From assembly GCF_036227565.1 (NCBI RefSeq), contig NZ_CP109462.1, positions 124,001 to 188,000 of the forward strand: a stretch of DNA of 64,000 nucleotides, written 5' to 3'. This stretch comes from Streptomyces sp. NBC_01454 (lineage in GTDB: Bacteria > Actinomycetota > Actinomycetes > Streptomycetales > Streptomycetaceae). The notes beneath the pieces were generated by a model. It saw only the letters and a list, made by a program, of their open reading frames with translations, ran no database searches and was not told the origin of the DNA. Position 1 is the stretch's first letter; each line of letters opens with the position of its first letter. The position numbers and the translations under genes were made by a program. This document shows, piece after piece, positions 43,145-51,974 of the stretch.

Positions 43145-45151
43145 CTACCCTCCTGAGACCGCAGACCTTGACCGGTACGTGGTGACCGCCTGGTTGAAGA
43201 CCTCGGTGACGCGCTCATGCTGTGCGGCCGGGCCCTGGACGTAGATGACGTGGTAGCGGCCGTTGATGATGGCAGCCTGGTTGCAGGCGTAGAGCAGGGC
43301 GCCCGTGGCATCTGTGTACGTGTAGTGGCCCTCGGCGAGAGACTGGCCCGCTCCGATCTCGATGCGTCGCACGCCCTTGGCAGTGCCGTCGGGATCGGCC
43401 CGGTAGGTGGCGAGTTCCGGCTCGGTCTTCTGGTAGTCGAGCGGGTCCGGGTAGTCGTCAGCGCTGTCGCGGCCGGGTACGACGATCAGGGTGAGGCCGT
43501 CGCGGGTGAAGCGGACGCGGGACCGGGAAGGATCGGGGTGGCGTTTCCACCCGGCGCCGACGGTGACCTGGAAGCCAGCCCGGTCGTGAGGAGTCGCGCC
43601 GGCGGACGACTGGCCCGAGGGGATGGGGCGATCTGCGGGGTGTGCCGAGGCCGGCGTGGTCGTGGCCAGGGAGTCCGGGGTATCAGCTTGGCCTGGACGG
43701 GACAGGGTGTGCACTGCGTAGACCGTCGTGCCCAGGGCCAGGGGGAGTGCGGTGGCGATGAGGAGGGTGCGTCCGCGCAGGCGAGGGATCACCCGCGTAC
43801 GACGGTGTCGCCCCTGCCGCACGGCTACTGGCCCGGCGGGTCGGATGCGGACCAGGTGGCCGCGGAAGCGCAGCACCGGCAGCCGCCCGGCCGGCGAATC
43901 GGCTGGCTCCCTCGGCGGCGCGGGCTCACGAGCGTCGCGCAGCAGGGAGACCAACCAGGCCTCGGCCTCGATGATGGACAGCCGCTGCGAGGGGTCCTGC
44001 CGCAGCAGCGACTCGATGACGGCGCGCATCTGCCCGCAGTCCTCGGCGAAGGCAGGCGGTTCCGCGCACACCATGGCGACGAGTTCCTCGACATCCTCCT
44101 CCGGGTAGGGCGGGTGGCCCTGGAGCGCGCGGAAGAGCAGGACGCCGAGTGCCCACAGGTCGACACCCGGCCCGACCGGCGGTGCGAGCTGCCACGTTTC
44201 AGTGACGGGCGCGGCCTGCTCGGGCGCCCACCGCTCGGTGACGGCGCCGATCCGCACGATCCGCGCGTCGCGCGCCCGGCGGGCCTCGAGCGCCGAGGTC
44301 GGACCGGGAAAGTCGTCCGCCTCGTCGCCGAGAGCAGTTGGCGGCCCGACGTGGTCCGGGCCGGACGTGGGCGGGTGACCGGCAGAGCGGGAGGGGAGGG
44401 CGGCTGTCTGACGCTGGGCGTCGGCGCGCAGGGCGGCCGACCCGCCACCGCCGCGCGCGTGCGTGAACCCTGCCGGCAGTCGCCCCGGCCAGGGCAACTG
44501 CGTCTGAGGACCGGGCTCGGGGGAGGTTTCCGGCCGGTTGAGGGACGAGCGGCGGGTGGTCTCTTCGCCGCGAGGGTGGGGGAGCGGCCGGGGTCGGTAA
44601 CCGCACAGCGCCTCCTCGGCGATGCTCTGCGCGAGGCCGTCAATGAGAACGCTGCCGTCGTCGCCGATGAACACGGTGTCCGCCGTGATGTTGCGGTGGA
44701 GCCAGCCGCGCGCGTGCAGGTGCCGGAGCGCGCGCAGGATCTCCCGCGCGATCTCGGCGGACCGGAACGGCGTCAGCGGCGTACGGGTGAGTAGGGCCGA
44801 CAGCGGGCGCGTGGCGACGCGCTCGCTGACGATCCACAGCGTCTCGTCCTCGATCAACACGTCGAAGACCTGGGCAAGATGAGGATGGTCGGGCAGACGC
44901 GTGAGGGTACGCACCGCCTCGCATGCGGTGCGCGTGGGTTCTTCCACCTGCGGGCCGTCTGGCGAAGCAGCAGGTGCGTACATCAGCCGGTCGGCGGTGA
45001 GCGTCTCGGGGAGGACGACGCGGGTCAGTTTCACCTCGTGCCCGGTGAGCGTGTCCACACCGTGCACAACGGGCGCATCGGCTATCTCCGGCTGGCTCTC
45101 TGCGGGCAGGCGGTACCGCCTGCCGAGCATCCGCGTCGCATCGTCGTTCAT
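43145..45151 (-). CDS. Serine/threonine protein kinase-like protein (probable pseudokinase)
   Basis: 668 residues from ATG 45151. The N-terminal kinase-like domain has a possible ATP Lys in 'GHEVKLTRV' (K41), but the catalytic loop is HRNITADTV (152-160), with Asn for the catalytic Asp, and DFG is replaced by IDG (170-172). A ~150-residue Pro/Arg-rich insert separates it from 'VDLWALGVLLFRALQGHPPY', the kinase C-lobe. A transmembrane helix near 495-515 ('LLIATALPLALGTTVYAV') leads to an extracytoplasmic domain. It probably senses or scaffolds. Parts of its C-terminus recur as debris at 33.9 and 41.6 kb. Confidence 0.8.
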   Translation of the reverse strand: MNDDATRMLGRRYRLPAESQPEIADAPVVHGVDTLTGHEVKLTRVVLPETLTADRLMYAPAASPDGPQVEEPTRTACEAVRTLTRLPDHPHLAQVFDVLIEDETLWIVSERVATRPLSALLTRTPLTPFRSAEIAREILRALRHLHARGWLHRNITADTVFIGDDGSVLIDGLAQSIAEEALCGYRPRPLPHPRGEETTRRSSLNRPETSPEPGPQTQLPWPGRLPAGFTHARGGGGSAALRADAQRQTAALPSRSAGHPPTSGPDHVGPPTALGDEADDFPGPTSALEARRARDARIVRIGAVTERWAPEQAAPVTETWQLAPPVGPGVDLWALGVLLFRALQGHPPYPEEDVEELVAMVCAEPPAFAEDCGQMRAVIESLLRQDPSQRLSIIEAEAWLVSLLRDAREPAPPREPADSPAGRLPVLRFRGHLVRIRPAGPVAVRQGRHRRTRVIPRLRGRTLLIATALPLALGTTVYAVHTLSRPGQADTPDSLATTTPASAHPADRPIPSGQSSAGATPHDRAGFQVTVGAGWKRHPDPSRSRVRFTRDGLTLIVVPGRDSADDYPDPLDYQKTEPELATYRADPDGTAKGVRRIEIGAGQSLAEGHYTYTDATGALLYACNQAAIINGRYHVIYVQGPAAQHERVTEVFNQAVTTYRSRSAVSGG

Positions 45152-45170
45152 TGTCGTCCCTCTCGGCCCT

Positions 45171-45220
45171 CGGTTCTGCCTCGGCCACGCCCCCTGTCAG
45201 GCGTGGAAGAGGCAGAACCG
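45171..45220. repeat. Very strong 50-base stem-loop upstream of the pseudokinase gene
   Basis: CGGTTCTGCCTC/GAGGCAGAACCG (12 bp) and, inside it, CCACGCC/GGCGTGG (7 bp) are separated by a GG/AA mismatch and close on an 8-base loop. It lies 20 bases upstream of the ATG at 45151 and about 360 bases after the PP2C gene. It may terminate the large operon or, if in the kinase 5' UTR, control its translation. Confidence 0.75.
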
Positions 45221-45582
45221 GGTGCCTCCTTCATTGGCTGGTGCCGAGCTCCTGGTTGTCGCGCACCAGGGGCGCACGTCATATCCGGTCACAAGGTCCG
45301 CGGCGTGGAAGACCGTGGTGATCTGATAGGTCACTGCCCGGGCCACCGGGACCGGCCACGGATGCAGAACTGACTGCGCCCGACGGCATCACGCATCGAA
45401 CAGCAGCAGGTAGACGTGCAGGACCGTCAGCCTGTCGGGCGAGGTGGCCCCCTGAACTACGGAGTGGACCTCTTCACGATCTGGTCTCCTTCCTCAGCGC
45501 CGTACCCACGGTGGCTTCACGGGAGCGGGCGCCCGGCCAGGTTCGCCGGGGCGTCCATGCGCCCAGACCAGCGTCGGGCTGC
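45221..45582. other. Intergenic region after the PP2C gene
   Basis: No supported gene. On the minus strand a GGAAGGAGA precedes a GTG that meets a stop after six codons; a neighbouring frame ends 'RLTVLHVYLLLFDA', possibly a gene remnant. A pseudokinase promoter is expected here but not identified. Confidence 0.35.
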
Positions 45583-46443
45583 TCATGCCATCGGCCCGAA
45601 GCCGATGCACGCGAGGGCCTTGTCGTCGGACACCTTGTAGCGGGGGTGCTTGATACCGCTCGGGTCGTCGTGCTCGTAGGAGTGGATGGTCTCGACCACC
45701 TGCTGGGGTCCGATCGCGGTGCAGGCGTCGGCGAAGGCGTCCCAGGACCAGAGCCCGTAGGGCTCGACACCGGCCAGGGCGCCGTCCGTCATGACCCACA
45801 TGCGCTTGATGTCCGAGACCGGCCAGGATCGCACGACGGCGTGGCGGGCGGCTGCCGGCGTGGCCTCGGCCACCCAGTACGCCAGCGGGTCACCGACCTG
45901 GTTGATGTGCTGTATCTGGTGATCTCGCAACTGCTGAACTACCCGGCGGTGTTCGGGAGCGGTGAACCCGCACCCGGCGCGGAGCTGCTCGAACATGACG
46001 TCCCGGGCGGGGGAGAGGCGGACGAGGGTCTCCAGGCGCTCGTCGCGCAGCACCTCGAAGCCGTCGCGCTGCTCGACGACCACGGGCGTGTCGCAGAGTA
46101 CGAGCGCGTCGACCATGTGGTCGTGGGGGCGGTGGCGCACGATCGCCACGGTGGCCGCCGGCGAGGCCCCCGGGACCAGGCCGTGCTCGCCGGCCACCGT
46201 GGTCAGGGCCTCGTGGAGCGTGATGCGCAGGTCGAGGTGCTGTGCGCGGTCGTGAACAGAGATGACCTCCTCGCCGAGGGTCTGTGCGTACCAGCCGCCG
46301 CGGGGGGTGTCATCGGTGAGGGTGGAGACGCCGTCGAGGACGACCACCAGGGTGGAGTCGGCATTGACGAGGATGCGGTCCTCGGACGGGCGGCCACCGC
46401 CGGAGAGTTCCCCGGTCGCTATCTGCACAGGATTGCCTTTCAT
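45583..46443 (-). CDS. PP2C-like protein phosphatase
   Basis: 286 residues from ATG 46443. The order of elements fits the PPM/PP2C family: 'SEDRILVN' then 'VVVLDGVST' (metal Asp-Gly), 'ASPAATVAIV' in the core, 'MWVMTDGALAG' (metal Asp) and 'SDDKALACIGF' near the end. It would dephosphorylate Ser/Thr or a small-molecule phosphate. It is the last gene of the long operon and precedes the pseudokinase on the same strand, so a kinase-phosphatase relationship is tempting, but the kinase looks inactive. Confidence 0.75.
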   Translation of the reverse strand: MKGNPVQIATGELSGGGRPSEDRILVNADSTLVVVLDGVSTLTDDTPRGGWYAQTLGEEVISVHDRAQHLDLRITLHEALTTVAGEHGLVPGASPAATVAIVRHRPHDHMVDALVLCDTPVVVEQRDGFEVLRDERLETLVRLSPARDVMFEQLRAGCGFTAPEHRRVVQQLRDHQIQHINQVGDPLAYWVAEATPAAARHAVVRSWPVSDIKRMWVMTDGALAGVEPYGLWSWDAFADACTAIGPQQVVETIHSYEHDDPSGIKHPRYKVSDDKALACIGFGPMA

Positions 46444-46495
46444 CGTCTTCGTACTGAGGTCGGGGCGTTGGCACGCATCGGTGCGGCCGCCGGGG

Positions 46496-47110
46496 CTACG
46501 TCTGAGCGCCGCCTTTGCCGAGCGGCACTTCGGCGATCACCGTCCACGTGTACTTGTCTCGCCAGGCCTGTTCCTGGTCGACGAGGACGGCTCGGGTCAC
46601 CGTCATCCGGGGGCGCGGCGGGCGGAGCTTGACCAGGGCCCGGGTCAGTTCGTCGTGATCCCACTGGGCACTGCTGTAGGCCAGGCTCAGATGCGGCCAG
46701 AACCGCTCGGGGGCCTTGGGCATCGTGTCCGCGCCGACCACGCTTTCGGTTGCGCGCCGCAGCGCCCAGTACAGCTCCGAGATCCGATCCTCGGGGTAGA
46801 TCGCCGGCACGATGCCGTTGTGGATCGCCTGTGCCGGTCCGATCTCGATCTCGAACGGCTCGATCCCGGCCAGTGCCGGCCGTGCGGCATCCGCTACCGC
46901 GGCCGCCGTCTCGGCCGTCAGCGGACCGACCGACTGGAGCGTGCCGTGCAGCCACTCCACCGGTACTGGGCTCAACTCAGCGTGCTGAGCCAGAAGGCCG
47001 ACATGGGCCCGTGCGAAGTCGTGCACGGCGGGCTGGTCCTCGAACAGCAGATGCCAGTGCGCCCGCCGTTCCCCCTCGGGCCAGTGGTGGGTCTCCCAGA
47101 AGTCCCGCAT
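46496..47110 (-). CDS. 2'-5' RNA ligase/2H phosphoesterase family protein
   Basis: 204 residues from ATG 47110, overlapping the EEP gene by ATGA. The paired HxT/Sx motifs are 'EWLHGTLQ' and 'FWPHLSLAY'. The family hydrolyses 2',3'-cyclic phosphates or ADP-ribose cyclic phosphate. Coupling to an EEP-fold phosphodiesterase gives two phosphodiester-processing enzymes in tandem. A second member is at 12882-13511. Confidence 0.85.
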   Translation of the reverse strand: MRDFWETHHWPEGERRAHWHLLFEDQPAVHDFARAHVGLLAQHAELSPVPVEWLHGTLQSVGPLTAETAAAVADAARPALAGIEPFEIEIGPAQAIHNGIVPAIYPEDRISELYWALRRATESVVGADTMPKAPERFWPHLSLAYSSAQWDHDELTRALVKLRPPRPRMTVTRAVLVDQEQAWRDKYTWTVIAEVPLGKGGAQT

Positions 47111-48066
47111 CACGCCTCCCTGGAGACCTTGGACGGGTCGATCTCGCAGATCACCGGCAGGTGATCCGAGGCTTCCCTCGCGGCCGGGCTCGTGTGCGTG
47201 CTGTAGCTGACCAGGGCCGGCACGACGGGCCGGGTGGCGTACACCAGGTCGATACGGCGCGCACCCCACGGGTCGGGATCACCCTGCCCGTCCTCCCAGT
47301 GCCCGACGGTCGCCTGCCACGGCACCCCGAGATGGGCGGCGGCGTCGACCATGAACCCGCGCCGCAGGAGGACCTCGCTCTGGCGGCGGTCGGCCAGCTG
47401 CGTGGTGCCGATCGTCCCCTCCAACAGCTGGTACTCGAGGTCGTCGTGGTCATGGTCGAGGTAGGGCTCGGGATCGTAGTACTGCTCGCCCTCCGGCCCG
47501 TCGACGTTCGCGGCCGACAGGGCGTTGAAGTCCCCCAGCGCCAGGCCGGGCTTGGCGCCACCGGTGGTGCGGAAGGCGCTCTTGATGCGGAACGCCTCGT
47601 CCCGGCGCCAGTTCCCGCGGAACGGATCGCCGTGGTACGAGGCGACCGTGACCGGCTCGGCGGACCCGATGTCGAAGCGCACCGTGGTGAAGCCGTGCCA
47701 GAAGTCCGGGGCACCGTACGGGCGGAAGCCTCCTGCGACCGGCTTGACGGCGCTGGGGTTCCACAGGAGTGCCGTGTACCAGCCGCGCGCCAGGTTGTTG
47801 GCCATCGCGGTGGGGCCGGGCGTGCCATCGGCGCGCAGGGTGGTCGCGCTCAGCCCGGTCTCGGCGGCGAGCTGCTGGATGACCGTCGATGCCTCGGTCG
47901 CCCACTCTTCGGCCGGTCGGGTCTCGTCGACGATCACCTCCTGGAGGGCCAGGATGTCCGGGGCGATCTCGCCGATCGCGGTCACGCGCGCCTTCCACGA
48001 CGCGGTGTCGATCGTGTCGCGGCCGAGCTTGTAGGCGTTGAGGTTGGCAAGACGTATGGTCCGCAC
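47110..48066 (-). CDS. Endonuclease/exonuclease/phosphatase (EEP) family protein
   Basis: 318 residues from GTG 48066 with AGGAGGGG 6 bases upstream. The EEP motifs are 'RLANLNAYKLG' (N), 'DILALQEVIV' (metal Glu), 'LALGDFNALS' (D, N), 'RRIDLVYATRP' (D) and 'ASDHLPVICEI' (D, H). It is metal-dependent and likely cleaves nucleic acid or a phosphodiester small molecule. There is no signal peptide. A G-rich hairpin precedes it. Confidence 0.85.
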   Translation of the reverse strand: MRTIRLANLNAYKLGRDTIDTASWKARVTAIGEIAPDILALQEVIVDETRPAEEWATEASTVIQQLAAETGLSATTLRADGTPGPTAMANNLARGWYTALLWNPSAVKPVAGGFRPYGAPDFWHGFTTVRFDIGSAEPVTVASYHGDPFRGNWRRDEAFRIKSAFRTTGGAKPGLALGDFNALSAANVDGPEGEQYYDPEPYLDHDHDDLEYQLLEGTIGTTQLADRRQSEVLLRRGFMVDAAAHLGVPWQATVGHWEDGQGDPDPWGARRIDLVYATRPVVPALVSYSTHTSPAAREASDHLPVICEIDPSKVSREA

Positions 48067-48127
48067 GAAGTCCCCTCCTGCTATGCGTTGTTGGTTGTTA
48101 CTGGTGTGCTGGATCTGGACGAGCTGG

Positions 48128-48160
48128 CGGCACGGGCGGGGCGGGGCGGGGCGCGTGCCG
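48128..48160. repeat. G-quadruplex motif inside a 7-bp hairpin
   Basis: CGGCACG (48128-48134) and CGTGCCG (48154-48160) flank GGG plus three GGGG runs separated by single C residues (48134-48151). The G-rich strand is the template of the minus-strand operon. It lies in the 109-base gap between the double-Nudix and EEP genes. Confidence 0.6.
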
Positions 48161-48175
48161 GGGCGAACGGTGCGC

Positions 48176-49291
48176 TCATACGTGCGTCGCGCGGAGTTCG
48201 GTAACCGGGCCCGCTGCCGCGCGGGGGATACCCCACCGTTCATGCGCCCAGCGGGCGGCGAGTTCGGCCTGCTGGTAGCCGCTCTCGCCCCAGCCCAGGA
48301 GCGCGGCCGCCTGGTCAGGGGTGGCAAGCAACCGAGCGAAGACGCGGCCGGTGGCCGGATCCACCCCGGCCGGCCCGACACCTGTGACGGGGGCCGCCAG
48401 GCGGAGGCGTGCGCACGGCCCGATGCCCCCGTAGACCTCCCCCGTCGCGTCATGGACCCAGCCGAGCCGGACGATGTCGTCGCCGATCGTCACCTGAGCC
48501 TCTTCGATCGCCTCGCGCCGCAGCGTCTCCTCGGGCGAGGCGTCCGTGGTCTCGACCGTTCCTCCCGGCAGCGCGGGGAGCCGGTTGCCGGGGTCCACGA
48601 CGAGGATCACGCGGCCGTCCGGTACGAACAGCCACCCCCACGACTGCATCACCGATAACCCCGCCGGCACCGGTTCCGAATGCCAGGGCCACGTGCGACC
48701 GGCCCGGGGCCGGACATACACGTCGTGGCGGTCCAGCGGCGGGACCTCACCGACGTGCCGGCCGCTCTCCAAGTGCGCGGTCGTGCCGGACAGCCGGGCA
48801 CGCAGCGCGGCGAGCATGATCTGCCCGTCGACCGGGATCATCCGTTCGCGGGCCTGCGTGGAGTCGACGAACTCGAATCCCAGCAACTCGTCGGCGGGCA
48901 CGCGCAGCGCCGCCATCTCCTCCCTGGTGAGAGTGCCGCCGTCCAGGATGTACCGGACCTCACCGGGCACGGTCATGCCGGCATCGATGTCCGGATGATC
49001 CGGGGGCAGCCAGTGCACGGCCAGAAGCCGACCCGGCGTCCGCTCCACGCCGAGTTCCTCGCGGACCTCCCTCACCCACGCCTGCGCGGGGCTCTCCCCG
49101 GGCTCGGCGCCACCGCCGGGCAGCAGCCACTGCTCACGGTAGGTGGGCTTGACCAGCAGAACGCGGCCGAGCGGGTCGGTGAACAGGGCCGCAGCGCTCA
49201 TCCAGACCGCGTTCCGGGAGCGGGCGTACTCAGCCTCCGGCATCTGCGGTTGCTCAGGGAGGGCGGGGGCGGTCTCGTGCTCCGTATTCAT
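48176..49291 (-). CDS. Tandem-Nudix protein
   Basis: 371 residues from ATG 49291. The first Nudix domain (about 30-165) has a canonical box (GGGAEPGESPAQAWV then REVREELGV). The second (about 210-330) keeps RREAIEE, but the box spacing is shifted and the final Gly is Gln, so it may be inactive or altered. The protein is collinear with the 50013-51107 product (same layout, 'GWLF.PDGRV', 'ATPDQAA/ATPEQAA' near the end), so the two are paralogues. It probably hydrolyses a nucleoside diphosphate derivative. Confidence 0.85.
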   Translation of the reverse strand: MNTEHETAPALPEQPQMPEAEYARSRNAVWMSAAALFTDPLGRVLLVKPTYREQWLLPGGGAEPGESPAQAWVREVREELGVERTPGRLLAVHWLPPDHPDIDAGMTVPGEVRYILDGGTLTREEMAALRVPADELLGFEFVDSTQARERMIPVDGQIMLAALRARLSGTTAHLESGRHVGEVPPLDRHDVYVRPRAGRTWPWHSEPVPAGLSVMQSWGWLFVPDGRVILVVDPGNRLPALPGGTVETTDASPEETLRREAIEEAQVTIGDDIVRLGWVHDATGEVYGGIGPCARLRLAAPVTGVGPAGVDPATGRVFARLLATPDQAAALLGWGESGYQQAELAARWAHERWGIPRAAAGPVTELRATHV

Positions 49292-49451
49292 CAAGGACTC
49301 CTTGTCCGCGCGCGGGTCTGGGGGTTCGGGAGTGTCGGCCGGCCCGGGGCACCGCTGCAGTCGGCGATGCCCTCGTGCCGGGTGCGCGACGGAGGGCAGC
49401 CAGGTGACGGTCAACAGATGTCGGTGGTCGGGCTGTTGAGCGGAACAGGGC

Positions 49452-49973
49452 TCAGGGTGCGGCAGGCTGCGAGGCACACGGATCAGTGGCGAGGGTGATG
49501 TTCATCCACGGCACGGCTTCCTCGCGGAAGGAGTGCCCAACGGGATCGGTGCCGCTGCGGTCGTCGAGGCTGAAGCCGGTCACCATGACCATGTCCGAGC
49601 CGTTGGCGACGGAGACGAGATGAGTCCCGCAGCGCGGGCAGAAGCCCCGCTTCAGGGTGGGGTAGGTCGCGAACCAGGTGGGTTCACCGCCGGGACCGGT
49701 CCACTTCAGTCCGTTCTTGTGGAAGCCGACCCAGAGCACGGCGGGGCCGCCCGAGATGCGGGTTTCATGTTCACAGGAACACAGGTGCGGGTCGTCCGGC
49801 GTGCCGAGCACCTCGTATGCGATGTCACCGCACTGGCAGTGTCCCGTGCGGCGCTCCGGTTCCAGTCCTGCCGCCGCGGCACCCGGAACGGGCGCGGGCC
49901 GGACCGGAAGAGCTGCAGGTGGCAGAGCGGGGTCATCAGAGGCGGGCGTTGTCGTGCGGAGCGAGGGGTTCAT
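49452..49973 (-). CDS. GFA/CENP-V-family zinc protein
   Basis: 173 residues from ATG 49973. After a ~45-residue Pro/Ala tail the zinc ligands follow the family pattern: 'GHCQCGDIAYEV', 'LCSCEHETRISGGP' and 'GFCPRCGTHLV'. The family includes glutathione-dependent formaldehyde-activating enzyme; most members have unknown thiol-adduct substrates. The long N-terminal tail is unusual. It lies between the two tandem-Nudix genes, on the same strand with gaps of 39 and 160 bases. Confidence 0.8.
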   Translation of the reverse strand: MNPSLRTTTPASDDPALPPAALPVRPAPVPGAAAAGLEPERRTGHCQCGDIAYEVLGTPDDPHLCSCEHETRISGGPAVLWVGFHKNGLKWTGPGGEPTWFATYPTLKRGFCPRCGTHLVSVANGSDMVMVTGFSLDDRSGTDPVGHSFREEAVPWMNITLATDPCASQPAAP

Positions 49974-50012
49974 GGATTCCTCGGGAAGGTGGGGGAGACG
50001 GAAGCGGACGGA

Positions 50013-51107
50013 CTACCAGGTGATGGGGTCGGTGAGTTCGGTGACGGGCTGGCGGGTGGCTCGGGGGAGACCGAGTTGTCGGCGGGCCTGGTGGACCGCG
50101 GCGAGTTGGTGTGCGGTCGCCGGCCCCCAGTCGAAGAGTTCGGCGGCTTGTTCGGGAGTGGCCAGGATGCGGGTGTAGGTGTGGCCGGTGGCCGGGTCGG
50201 GCTGGGCGGGACCGATTTCGGTGAGTGCGGCGGCGTAGCGCAGGTATCCGCGCCGGGCGGAGGGGTCGGTGACGTGTCCCAGGAGCAGCGGGTTGATGAT
50301 CCGGGCGGCTGCTTCTTCTTCGGTCTCGCGGCGCAGGGTGGCTACAGGGTCGTCGTGGTCCTGCTCCTCGGGTGTGCCGCCGGGCAGGATGGCGACTGCG
50401 GTGTCGGGTTCGAGGAGGACCAGGACGCGTCCGTCCGGCGCGAACAGCCAGCCCCACACCTGCGTGACGGTGAGGTCCTGCAGGGCCGGTCCGGGGTGCC
50501 AGGGGTAGCGGTAGGCCGGGCGGGCCGTCCGTAGAACGCCGAGGCGGTCTAGGACTGTGGGGGCGATGGGTTGGCCGTTCTCCAGGAGTGCCGTGCCGGC
50601 GGAGTTGATCCGGGCCCGCAGCGCGGACAGGGCGCGTCGGGTGTCGGCCGGGGAGAGCAGCTCGGGCAGCCGGGCGGGTTCGACGAATTCGACTGCGGTG
50701 ATCTCGCTGGGCGGTAGACGGATTTCGCCGATCCGGTCGTCGTTCCAGACTCCGCCGTCGAGGACGTGGAGGAGCTCGCCGGGAAACCGCATGGCCGCTG
50801 GTGCGCTGGTGCTGCCGGCGGCGACCCAGTCGACGGCCAGGCCCTGGTTGAGGGCAGCGGTGATCCCGAGTTCCTGGCCCAGTTCACGGGCGGCGGCGTG
50901 AGCGGGGGACTCGCCCTGGTCGACGGCACCGCCTGGCAGGAGGCATGTGTCGAGATAGTCAACATGTTGGACCAGGACCTGCCCCAACTGGTTGGTGATC
51001 AGCACGGACGTCCCGACCCACAGGGCGGCCGAGGCGCGCAGAGCGCCGTACGCCTCGTCGGTCATGGCGCTGCCGGGCAGCTCGCCGGGAACGGATGTGG
51101 TCGTCAT
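50013..51107 (-). CDS. Tandem-Nudix protein
   Basis: 364 residues from ATG 51107 (an ATG 14 codons later is possible). The first box is near-canonical (GGAVDQGESPAHAAA then RELGQELGI, with Gln for one metal Glu). The second keeps LRRETEEEAA with altered spacing and no final Gly. It is paralogous to 48176-49291. Two domains, each slightly degenerate, suggest specialised nucleotide recognition. There is a 60-base gap to the PIG-L gene upstream. Confidence 0.8.
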   Translation of the reverse strand: MTTTSVPGELPGSAMTDEAYGALRASAALWVGTSVLITNQLGQVLVQHVDYLDTCLLPGGAVDQGESPAHAAARELGQELGITAALNQGLAVDWVAAGSTSAPAAMRFPGELLHVLDGGVWNDDRIGEIRLPPSEITAVEFVEPARLPELLSPADTRRALSALRARINSAGTALLENGQPIAPTVLDRLGVLRTARPAYRYPWHPGPALQDLTVTQVWGWLFAPDGRVLVLLEPDTAVAILPGGTPEEQDHDDPVATLRRETEEEAAARIINPLLLGHVTDPSARRGYLRYAAALTEIGPAQPDPATGHTYTRILATPEQAAELFDWGPATAHQLAAVHQARRQLGLPRATRQPVTELTDPITW

Positions 51108-51167
51108 GACTCTCCAGGTCAGAAGGGGCTGGTCGAGCCCGGGGACGAGTGAGGCGGTTGGCCGCCG

Positions 51168-51974
51168 TCAGGCAGTGAGCCGATGGGGAGCGCCGGGGAG
51201 TGGCCCGGTCGCGAGCCGGGTGAAGTACTCGGTCGCGATGATGCCGCGCCGAATCTCATCGGGCAGGCGGGCGAGGATGCCGGGCAGCGGCCGTTCGCGG
51301 GCAACCTCCCCTCGGTGCGCGAGTACCGCTGCCCACTTCTGCTCCAGCCACGGGGTGACGTCGACGGTGGTGGTGGCGTACGGGTCCGGCACCGCGAGCA
51401 CGGCTTTGCCGACGGCCTCCAGAAGCGGCCCGAGCTTGCCGACACCGGACTCGGGGTGCGTGGCGCAGTACACGGCGCGCGGTTGCCAGGGCTCACCTGC
51501 CTCGGGGTGAAGGTGTGCGAGCCCCGCGTCCTGAACGGCGAGGAGAGCGGCCTGGTGGGTGCGGCGGTGGTCCGGGTGACCGGTCAGCTGGCCCAGGGCG
51601 TCGTGCGTGACCACGATGTCGGGGCGAAACGAGCGGATCTGCTGGACCAGGGCGGCGACCACCTCGTCGAGCGGTGCGTCGACGAGCCGGGGACGGCCGG
51701 GAGCCGCCCGCTCGTTGCGGGCATCGCCGTATCCGAGCATGCGAGGGGGACCCGCGCCGAGCGCCCGCAAGGCGTCGGCGAGTTCAGGAGCCCTCGGGCT
51801 GTCGGGCGCCCACGTCATGGTGACGACAGCGGTGCGCGCGTGCGCGGCGGCGTGCTGGGCGAGGACACCGCCGGCGAGGAGGCTCTCGTCGTCAGGATGG
51901 GCGAACACGCCGAGCAGGGACGGCCAGGCGGAGGACGCCGCCTTCTCGGGGGTCAGCTCGTCGGAGTCAGACAC
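51168..51974 (-). CDS. PIG-L family N-deacetylase
   Basis: 268 residues from GTG 51974, overlapping the end of the large fusion gene by 22 bases. 'LLGVFAHPDDESLLAGG' contains the zinc-binding HPDDE (26-30), and 'LTGHPDHRRTHQA' the second His cluster. The family deacetylates N-acetylglucosamine conjugates, as in mycothiol synthesis (MshB, Mca), and antibiotic intermediates. In this operon a GlcNAc-containing or acylated nucleotide-linked metabolite would be a natural substrate. Confidence 0.85.
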   Translation of the reverse strand: MSDSDELTPEKAASSAWPSLLGVFAHPDDESLLAGGVLAQHAAAHARTAVVTMTWAPDSPRAPELADALRALGAGPPRMLGYGDARNERAAPGRPRLVDAPLDEVVAALVQQIRSFRPDIVVTHDALGQLTGHPDHRRTHQAALLAVQDAGLAHLHPEAGEPWQPRAVYCATHPESGVGKLGPLLEAVGKAVLAVPDPYATTTVDVTPWLEQKWAAVLAHRGEVARERPLPGILARLPDEIRRGIIATEYFTRLATGPLPGAPHRLTA

